NCBI GenBank assembly: GCA_051652645.1
Contig: JBOFUP010000042.1
Location: 1-5,209, forward strand
Direction of reading: 5' to 3'
Length of the DNA stretch: 5,209 nt
Origin: UBA7332 sp051652645
Lineage (GTDB): Bacteria; Bacteroidota; Bacteroidia; Bacteroidales; UBA7332
Every line of letters begins with the position of its first letter. The first letter of the stretch is position 1. The position numbers and the translations under genes were made by a program. Shown here piece after piece: positions 1 to 4,269 of the stretch. The notes below the pieces were generated by a model, which saw only the letters and a list, made by a program, of their open reading frames with translations, ran no database searches and was not told where the DNA came from.

Positions 1-46
1 CGAGTATGAGTTTATCGTTCGTCAGCAGCGTAACTACAAAGCGTAA
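1..46 (+). CDS. frdA: Fumarate reductase/succinate dehydrogenase flavoprotein subunit, C-terminal end only
   Basis: Only the last 14 codons are in the window. Reading from base 2 they give EYEFIVRQQRNYKA followed by TAA at 44-46. A Tyr-Glu-Phe stretch followed by QRNY near the end resembles the C-terminus of Bacteroidota FrdA/SdhA as I remember it. The stronger argument is position: the FrdB gene starts 37 bases downstream on the same strand, and B. fragilis is known to have the order frdC-frdA-frdB. FrdA carries the covalent FAD and the fumarate/succinate site on the cytoplasmic side of the inner membrane. The identity is inferred mainly from context because no catalytic region is visible. 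Confidence 0.75.
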   Translation, partial: EYEFIVRQQRNYKA

Positions 47-83
47 TTTAGTTCAAACACCGATTTTTTGAAACTCAGACACA

Positions 84-839
84 ATGGAAAAGAATATAAA
101 TGTAAATGTAAAGGTGTGGCGCCAAAGAGGTCCTAAAGAGAAGGGTCATTTTGAGACGATTGCACTACAAGGAATATCAACTGGTTCATCATTCCTTGAG
201 ATGATGGATATTATGAACGAAAAGCTTGTGAACGAAGGGAAAGAGCCTGTAGCTTTTGACCATGACTGTCGCGAGGGTATCTGTGGTATGTGTTCTCTTT
301 ATATCAATGGACATGCACACGGGCCAGACGATTCAATCACAACTTGTCAGTTGCACATGCGTAAGTTCAAGGATGGTGAGACAATCACTATCGAGCCATG
401 GCGTTCGGCTGGTTTCCCAGTTATTCGCGACTTGATGGTTGATCGTACAGCATTCGATAAGATCATCCAAGCAGGTGGTTACATCTCAGTAAATACAGGA
501 GGTATACCAGATGCAAACGCAATACCAATCTCAAAGATCGATGCAGACGAGTCAATGGACTCAGCTTCATGTATCGGTTGTGGTGCTTGTGTAGCAGCTT
601 GTAAAAACGGTTCGGCTATGTTGTTCGTGTCGGCTAAAGTTAGCCAATTGGCACTTCTACCACAAGGTCGTGTTGAGGCTGCTCGTCGTGCTAAGGCTAT
701 GGTTGCTCGTATGGATGAACTAGGATTTGGTAACTGTACAAACACGGCAGCGTGTGAGGCAGAATGTCCAAAAAACATCTCAATCACAAACATTGCACGC
801 TTGAACAGAGAGTTTATCTCAGCTAAGGTGCAAGATTAA
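84..839 (+). CDS. frdB: Fumarate reductase/succinate dehydrogenase iron-sulfur subunit
   Basis: This 251-residue protein is the electron-transfer subunit that passes electrons between the membrane diheme cytochrome b (FrdC) and the flavoprotein FrdA. In an anaerobic member of this group the expected direction is menaquinol to fumarate, but the sequence cannot exclude succinate oxidation, so sdhB is an equally valid name. The N-terminal ferredoxin domain has the [2Fe-2S] ligands C62, C67, C70 and C88 (DCREGICGMC, then TTC). The C-terminal domain has CIGCGACVAAC (C163, C166, C169, C173) and C218, C224 and C228 followed by Pro. By family precedent, C163/166/169/228 bind [4Fe-4S] and C173/218/224 bind [3Fe-4S]. 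All eleven cysteines in the protein are predicted ligands. The length is normal for the type with a single cytochrome b subunit. The ATG at 84 has no Shine-Dalgarno sequence, as is usual in Bacteroidota. It is co-transcribed with frdA (37-base gap) and is the last gene before a strong terminator. Confidence 0.97.
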   Translation: MEKNINVNVKVWRQRGPKEKGHFETIALQGISTGSSFLEMMDIMNEKLVNEGKEPVAFDHDCREGICGMCSLYINGHAHGPDDSITTCQLHMRKFKDGETITIEPWRSAGFPVIRDLMVDRTAFDKIIQAGGYISVNTGGIPDANAIPISKIDADESMDSASCIGCGACVAACKNGSAMLFVSAKVSQLALLPQGRVEAARRAKAMVARMDELGFGNCTNTAACEAECPKNISITNIARLNREFISAKVQD

Positions 840-874
840 TATGGCTATTTAGGCAACGATTATTTATAAGTATT

Positions 875-926
875 AAAAAAAGGGTTTCCCTACTTCTGAC
901 TGCGAAGTTAGAAGTAGGGTTTTTTT
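875..926 (+). terminator. Rho-independent terminator of the frd operon
   Basis: A 14-bp stem (888-901 with 906-919, one G-U pair) encloses a GCGA loop at 902-905, which fits the stable GNRA tetraloop class. Seven T follow at 920-926, and seven A at 875-881 precede the stem. It lies 48 bases after the frdB stop and ends the operon before the convergent peroxiredoxin gene. The T run is on the plus-strand side, so the frd operon is its main client. The upstream A run could allow some function in the other direction. Confidence 0.93.
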
Positions 927-948
927 ATAACTCAAGACTAATTAATAT

Positions 949-992
949 GAAAAGATCAGATGTAGAAATAACTCTCTACATCTGATCTTTTC
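949..992 (-). terminator. Hairpin terminator of the exported peroxiredoxin gene
   Basis: A perfect 18-bp inverted repeat (949-966 with 975-992) has an 8-base loop. Its base next to the gene directly abuts the TAG stop codon (993-995). Read on the minus strand, the 3' arm ends in TTTT inside the stem and there is no long separate U tract. Read on the plus strand, six T follow at 996-1001, so it may stop transcription in both directions between the convergent frd and peroxiredoxin genes. The structure is certain from sequence; its use as a terminator is inferred. Confidence 0.8.
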
Positions 993-1478
993 CTATTTTT
1001 TCAATATCTTCTTGGAGTGTTCTGATGCAGATACTCCCTCAATTATCTGCTCAATGATGCCTTTCTCGTTAATGACGAATGTTATTCTCTTTGTATATAG
1101 CATTCCATTAGCACCATATGAGTTGATGATGGTTTTGTCTGTATCAGCAATTAGAGGGAAGTTAAGATTGTGCTCTTTGGCAAATGCGGCGTGAGACTTG
1201 ATATCATCATCGCTAACTCCTATAATATTGTATCCTTTACTTTGGAGTTCGCTATAGTCATCTCTAAAAGCACAAGCCTGAGCAGTACATCCTGGAGTAT
1301 TATCTTTAGGATAGAAGTATAGGACTACCTTCTTCCCCTTGTAGTCTTTGGACTCTATTATATTGTTGTTTTGATCATACCCTTTGAACCAAGGGGCAGG
1401 GTTACCTACCTTTAGTTGTGCTTGTATGGCAGAAAGAGACAGAATGAGAGTCAGTGTGATAAATAGTAGTTTCTTCAT
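993..1478 (-). CDS. bcp: Exported Bcp/PrxQ-type thiol peroxidase (AhpC/TSA family)
   Basis: This atypical peroxiredoxin should reduce H2O2 and organic hydroperoxides with electrons from a thioredoxin-like partner. I chose the start at 1478 (161 residues). From there the protein opens with MKK, a hydrophobic stretch at about residues 4-17 and AIQA|Q, a typical signal peptidase I site after residue 20, so the mature enzyme should be periplasmic. A longer frame from 1577 would begin in the loop of the neighbour's terminator and bury the signal peptide. The active site is YPKDNTPGCTAQAC: P57, T61 and peroxidatic C64 form PxxxTxxC, C69 is the likely resolving cysteine as in E. coli Bcp, and R131 is the likely active-site arginine. 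Compared with the neighbour at 1607-2059, about eight residues are missing between GM (125-126) and R131, in a segment that is conserved in Bcp. It has its own terminator and no clear consensus promoter. The family is certain; export is well supported. Confidence 0.93.
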   Translation of the reverse strand: MKKLLFITLTLILSLSAIQAQLKVGNPAPWFKGYDQNNNIIESKDYKGKKVVLYFYPKDNTPGCTAQACAFRDDYSELQSKGYNIIGVSDDDIKSHAAFAKEHNLNFPLIADTDKTIINSYGANGMLYTKRITFVINEKGIIEQIIEGVSASEHSKKILKK

Positions 1479-1500
1479 ATATTCAAGTAGTGTTGGTTTA

Positions 1501-1529
1501 CTATCAGAACACTTAATGCTCTGATATAG
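1501..1529 (-). promoter_or_regulatory. Imperfect palindrome in the leader of the exported peroxiredoxin gene
   Basis: CTATCAGA at 1501-1508 faces TCTGATATAG at 1520-1529, with two extra bases in the second arm, and two more pairs close around a 7-base loop at 1511-1517. One of these inner pairs is G-U when transcribed from the minus strand but A-C on the plus strand, so any RNA structure would belong to the leader of the minus-strand gene. It sits 23-51 bases before the start codon. It could be a leader hairpin or a regulator's operator; I see no match to a named operator, and no TAnnTTTG promoter box in this gap. Confidence 0.35.
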
Positions 1530-1553
1530 TTTACCTCTCACTGATATATAAGT

Positions 1554-1605
1554 ATATATAAATAGAGGGCTACGCATTTGTGTGTGTAGCCCTCTATTTA
1601 TATAT
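1554..1605 (-). terminator. Long perfect hairpin terminating the cytoplasmic peroxiredoxin gene
   Basis: Two 20-base arms (1554-1573 and 1586-1605) are perfectly complementary and enclose a 12-base loop. The core is AGAGGGCTAC and the outer part is A/T only (ATATATAAAT). The stem begins one base after the TAG stop (1607-1609) of the gene it follows. No separate U tract is seen on the minus strand; the AU-rich outer stem takes its place. It separates the two peroxiredoxin genes, which suggests they are not simply one transcript. Confidence 0.85.
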
Positions 1606-1606
1606 C

Positions 1607-2059
1607 CTATTTCAAGATCTGAGTTGTATGCTCTTTCGTATTTACCTTCTCAATAATATCAGTAATGATACCGTTTTGATCTATGATAAACGTTTTGCGT
1701 ATAATCCCCATATACTCTTTACCATACAGTTTTTTCATGCCCCAAGCATCGTATGCCTCTAGCATTTTCTTCTCCTCATCTGATAGGATGGTAAATGGAA
1801 GGTTTTGCTTATCAGCAAATCGTTTGTGTGAATTAATTGAGTCTGCGCTAACTCCAATCACGCTGTATCCAGCTGCTTGTAGTTGTTCGTAGTTATCTCT
1901 TAGATTGCATGCTTCTGCCGTACATCCAGGTGTGCTGTCTTTAGGATAGAAGTATAGAACAATTTTCTTTCCGCTATATTGTTCCAATGTATGTATCTCA
2001 CCATTCTGGTCAGGAGCTGAGAAGTGAGGGGCTTTATCCCCAATCTTTAGTTTTGGCAT
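1607..2059 (-). CDS. bcp: Cytoplasmic Bcp/PrxQ-type thioredoxin-dependent thiol peroxidase
   Basis: This 150-residue protein is a full-length Bcp peroxiredoxin with no signal peptide, so it should detoxify peroxides in the cytoplasm using thioredoxin. The thioredoxin-fold core shows KIGDKAPHFSAPDQNG near the N-terminus, then YFYPKDSTPGCTAEAC. There, P39, T43 and C46 form PxxxTxxC with the peroxidatic cysteine, and C51 is the likely resolving cysteine five residues later. R121, in MGIIRKTFIID, is the likely active-site arginine. The typical Bcp segment WGMKKLYGKEYMG (106-118) is complete, unlike in the exported paralogue downstream. By eye the two align along their whole length outside the signal peptide, which suggests duplication or a shared ancestor. 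The ATG at 2059 gives the family's usual length. Only about 37 bases separate it from the upstream terminator and I see no consensus promoter there, so the promoter may overlap that hairpin or expression may depend on readthrough. Confidence 0.96.
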   Translation of the reverse strand: MPKLKIGDKAPHFSAPDQNGEIHTLEQYSGKKIVLYFYPKDSTPGCTAEACNLRDNYEQLQAAGYSVIGVSADSINSHKRFADKQNLPFTILSDEEKKMLEAYDAWGMKKLYGKEYMGIIRKTFIIDQNGIITDIIEKVNTKEHTTQILK

Positions 2060-2096
2060 ATCTATTACTATTTTGTTATTATAATCTCTAACAATA

Positions 2097-2125
2097 AAAG
2101 GCCTACCGATGTTCGGCAGGCCTTT
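2097..2125 (-). terminator. Rho-independent terminator of the ABC-F gene
   Basis: Thirteen-base arms (2097-2109 and 2113-2125, core AGGCCT) enclose a 3-base loop and start 13 bases after the ABC-F stop codon. The single imperfect position is an A-C mismatch on the plus strand but a G-U pair on the minus strand, so the RNA that folds well is the minus-strand transcript. Four T, then A and TT, follow in that direction. Confidence 0.9.
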
Positions 2126-2138
2126 ATGTTGTATAGGT

Positions 2139-3755
2139 CTATTTGTTATACATTCTATCTCTAAGAGCTTTTACCTCTTCACTAGTTATGTAGTCATCAT
2201 AGTCCATGATCTTGTCAATAATTCCATTAGGAGTCAATTCAATAACACGGTTACATACTGTCTGTATGAATTCGTGGTCATGCGATGACATAAGGAGGTT
2301 TCCTTTGAACACCTTAAGTGTGTTGTTGAATGCCTGTATTGACTCAAGGTCAAGGTGGTTTGTTGGTGAATCGAGTACAAGACAGTTTGCACTCTTCATC
2401 ATCATACGCGCAATCATACATCTCATCTTCTCACCCCCTGAAAGAACAGAAGCCTTTTTCAATATCTCCTCACCAGAGAATAGCATACGTCCTAGGTATC
2501 CTTTGATGTATAGGTCTGTTGTATCGTCAGAGTATTGACAAAGCCAATCAACAAGGTTGAAGTCTGTGTCGAAGAATTTTGAGTTGTCAAGTGGTAGGTA
2601 AGCAGGAGTAATTGTTACACCCCACTCAAACGTACCAGAGTCAGCTTTCTTTTGATCATTGATGATTTCGAAGAATGCTGTCATTGCACGAGGGTCTTTA
2701 GAAAGGAATACAATCTTGTCACCTTTCTCAACCATGAAGTTGACGTCATTGAATAGAGTTACTCCATCAATAGATGAAGACAGGCCGTGTACTTCAAGAA
2801 CCTTATTTCCTGGTTCGCGGTCTGGTTGGAACTGTATGCCAGGGTATCTACGAGAAGAAGGTTGGATCTCTTCAATGTTAAGTTTCTCCAACATCTTCTT
2901 ACGGCTAGTTGTTTGCTTTGATTTAGCAACGTTGGCGCTGAATCGTTGAATGAACTCTTGAAGCTCTTTCTTCTTCTCTTCAGCTTTCTTATTTTGATTC
3001 TGTTGTTGACGAAGTGCTAACTGACTTGATTCATACCAGAAGCTGTAGTTACCAGCAAATGATTGTACCTTACCAAAGTCAATATCTACGGTGTGAGTAC
3101 ATACTGCGTCAAGGAAGTGACGGTCGTGCGATACAACCAATACAGTGTTCTCAAAGTTTGCAAGGTAGTTCTCAAGCCACATAACCGTTTCTAAGTCGAG
3201 GTCATTGGTAGGCTCATCAAGAAGAAGGTTATCTGGTTTGCCAAATAGAGCTTTTGCAAGAAGTACACGTACTTTCTCTTTACCAGGGATATCTTTCATC
3301 AGAGTGTAGTGTAGGTCTTCCTTGATGCCAAGTCCACTTAGTAGCATTCCTGCATCACTTTCAGCGTTCCAACCTTCTAGCTCTGCGAATTTCTCCTCTA
3401 GTTCAGCCGCGCGAAGTCCATCTTCATCAGAGAAGTCTTCCTTCATATAAATTGCGTTCTTCTCTTGCATGATGTCCCAAAGAACAGTGTGTCCCATCAT
3501 CACTGTGTCTAGTACAGTTTGGTCATCGTATGCGTGGTGATCCTGGCTCAACACAGAAAGGCGTTCGCCTGGTCCCAACGTGACAGTCCCGGTTGTTGCA
3601 TCAATTTGTCCGCTGATGGCTTTAAGCATTGTAGATTTGCCGGCACCGTTAGCTCCGATAATACCGTAGCAGTTCCCCGGGGTGAATTTTAGATTTACAT
3701 CCTCGAAAAGTTTCCTTTTACCAAATTGGATGCCTAAGTTCGTAACTGTAATCAT
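2139..3755 (-). CDS. ABC-F family ATPase, YbiT-like, with degenerate second ATP site
   Basis: ABC-F proteins are soluble twin-ATPase proteins that bind the ribosomal E site and act on translation; no membrane segment is seen. I chose the ATG at 3755 (538 residues, MITVTNLGIQFGKRKLF). The longer frame to 3884 would run through the tRNA-Phe terminator into the tRNA. Domain 1 (about 1-230) has Walker A GANGAGKST at 34-42, Q71, a degenerate signature PGKEK at 157-161, Walker B LLLDEPTNDLD at 177-187 with E181, and H210. A charged linker at about 240-305, with a run of Lys/Gln/Glu and RFSANVAKSKQTTSR, matches the ABC-F inter-domain arm that touches P-site tRNA. Domain 2 (about 318-520) keeps signature LSGGEK at 438-443 and H492. 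However, its Walker A reads SKDPRAMTA (352-360, Lys replaced by M358), its Q-loop glutamine is gone, and the catalytic glutamate is S463 (LVLDSPTNHLD). Length and order fit YbiT best. An antibiotic-resistance role is not indicated. The tRNA gene lies just upstream. Confidence 0.95.
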   Translation of the reverse strand: MITVTNLGIQFGKRKLFEDVNLKFTPGNCYGIIGANGAGKSTMLKAISGQIDATTGTVTLGPGERLSVLSQDHHAYDDQTVLDTVMMGHTVLWDIMQEKNAIYMKEDFSDEDGLRAAELEEKFAELEGWNAESDAGMLLSGLGIKEDLHYTLMKDIPGKEKVRVLLAKALFGKPDNLLLDEPTNDLDLETVMWLENYLANFENTVLVVSHDRHFLDAVCTHTVDIDFGKVQSFAGNYSFWYESSQLALRQQQNQNKKAEEKKKELQEFIQRFSANVAKSKQTTSRKKMLEKLNIEEIQPSSRRYPGIQFQPDREPGNKVLEVHGLSSSIDGVTLFNDVNFMVEKGDKIVFLSKDPRAMTAFFEIINDQKKADSGTFEWGVTITPAYLPLDNSKFFDTDFNLVDWLCQYSDDTTDLYIKGYLGRMLFSGEEILKKASVLSGGEKMRCMIARMMMKSANCLVLDSPTNHLDLESIQAFNNTLKVFKGNLLMSSHDHEFIQTVCNRVIELTPNGIIDKIMDYDDYITSEEVKALRDRMYNK

Positions 3756-3770
3756 TGTTGTTTTGAGATT

Positions 3771-3785
3771 ATGAGATGAGATGAG
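3771..3785 (-). repeat. Three tandem ATGAG units in the ABC-F leader
   Basis: ATGAG occurs three times in a row at 3771-3785, which is CTCAT three times in the transcript, with a related GAGAT at 3765-3769. It lies 16-30 bases before the ABC-F start codon. Three units is few, and I infer no function. A change in unit number would change leader length by five bases without touching the reading frame. Confidence 0.6.
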
Positions 3786-3808
3786 ATAAAACGAAAGGTT
3801 TAGACATA

Positions 3809-3850
3809 AAAAAACCCTCACAAGCGATTGTACGATTGTAAGGGTTTTTT
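3809..3850 (-). terminator. Terminator downstream of tRNA-Phe
   Basis: Fifteen-base arms (3809-3823 and 3836-3850) pair AAAAAACCCT with AGGGTTTTTT and extend through ACAA/TTGT. The one imperfect pair is G-U in the minus-strand RNA and C-A on the other strand, which fixes its direction. The T run follows the stem on the minus strand. It starts three bases after the tRNA 3' end. The loop side contains CGATTGTA twice in tandem (3825-3832 and 3833-3840), so a second TTGT can compete for pairing with ACAA. Confidence 0.88.
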
Positions 3851-3852
3851 CG

Positions 3853-3925
3853 TGGTGCCACCAGGAATCGAACCGGGGACACAAGGATTTTCAGTCCTTT
3901 GCTCTACCAACTGAGCTATGGCACC
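3853..3925 (-). tRNA. tRNA-Phe, anticodon GAA
   Basis: A full cloverleaf can be folded on the minus strand. It has a perfect 7-bp acceptor stem (GGTGCCA with TGGCACC), D-stem GCTC/GAGC with AGTTGGTA, anticodon stem AAGGA/TCCTT with loop CTGAAAA, variable loop GTGTC and T-loop TTCGATT. The anticodon GAA lies at 3890-3892 and reads the Phe codons UUC and UUU. The discriminator base is A at 3853. The following bases are CG, so the CCA end is not encoded and must be added enzymatically. One oddity is a C-U mismatch in the middle of the T-stem (3875 opposite 3863). The gene is a single tRNA followed at once by its terminator. Confidence 0.97.
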
Positions 3926-3945
3926 GTTGTTTCGCAATTGCAGTG

Positions 3946-3977
3946 CAAATGTGCGTATTATTTCTCATATGACCAAA
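3946..3977 (-). promoter_or_regulatory. Probable promoter of tRNA-Phe
   Basis: Read on the minus strand, TTTG (3974-3977) is followed after 20 bases by CACATTTG (3946-3953). The latter matches five of the six fixed positions of the Bacteroidota -7 box TAnnTTTG, and the spacing is as expected for the -33/-7 pair. Transcription would start about 10-15 bases before the tRNA 5' end. Confidence 0.6.
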
Positions 3978-4142
3978 TATTACTCTCTTTTTTTTCTTAA
4001 AACGGTTAACACATAGTCCCAGAAAGCCTCTTTTTCTAAATGATTAGATAGTAAATGAACTAAGAATTGAGCAAAGTCGTTATTTTTGAGGAGACTATTG
4101 TATATATAATTGGTCTGACAATTGAAAAAAAACAAATAAAGC

Positions 4143-4173
4143 TTTCCCGATTTGAAAAAAGAGAATAAATTTG
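4143..4173 (+). promoter_or_regulatory. Probable promoter of the OmpA-like lipoprotein gene
   Basis: TAAATTTG at 4166-4173 is an exact match to the Bacteroidota -7 box TAnnTTTG. The -33 element at 19 bases spacing is TTTC (4143-4146), one base away from TTTG; another TTTG at 4151 is too close. The predicted transcript starts near 4180 and leaves a leader of about 90 bases before the ATG at 4270. Confidence 0.7.
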
Positions 4174-4197
4174 CACCGTACAGTAGTCTATTTTAGT

Positions 4198-4223
4198 ACT
4201 TCTTGCCTTTATGGTTAAGAAGT
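4198..4223 (+). promoter_or_regulatory. Hairpin in the 5' leader of the OmpA-like gene
   Basis: ACTTCTT (4198-4204) pairs with AAGAAGT (4217-4223), and CC/GG pairs inside can close a TTTAT loop across a small internal loop. It lies roughly 20 bases after the predicted transcript start. Leader hairpins are known to stabilise ompA mRNA in E. coli; a similar role here is only a guess by analogy. Confidence 0.4.
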
Positions 4224-4269
4224 TGTGAAGATAAGTGATTGTATTATAACCAATTTAATTAACTAAGTC

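Larger units (their letters stand above)
3926..4269. other. Divergent intergenic region between tRNA-Phe and the OmpA-like gene
   Basis: This AT-rich stretch of 344 bases holds the tRNA-Phe promoter (3946-3977, minus strand), the promoter of the OmpA-like gene (4143-4173, plus strand) and that gene's leader of roughly 90 bases. Between the promoters (3978-4142) I find no open frame worth calling and no RNA gene. There is only a weak 5-bp inverted repeat (AATTG at 4108-4112 with CAATT at 4119-4123) and homopolymer T and A runs. Confidence 0.7.

Noticed and set aside
479..793. Minus-strand open frame inside frdB
   Set aside because: It is antisense to the iron-sulfur domain with its full set of cysteine ligands and shows no recognisable motif.
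1479..1577. Longer start for the exported peroxiredoxin
   Set aside because: The extension begins in the loop of the neighbouring terminator and would put 33 residues before an otherwise perfect signal peptide.
1012..1892. Plus-strand open frames opposite the two peroxiredoxin genes (1012-1194, 1580-1762, 1683-1892)
   Set aside because: They are shadows of the minus-strand genes, with no family resemblance and no promoter.
2206..2949. Plus-strand open frames opposite the ABC-F gene (2206-2538, 2659-2949)
   Set aside because: They are antisense to conserved ATPase domain 2 and linker, with no recognisable features.
3756..3884. Longer start for the ABC-F protein
   Set aside because: The extension is translated from the tRNA-Phe gene and its terminator. 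The ATG at 3755 begins the normal ABC-F N-terminus.
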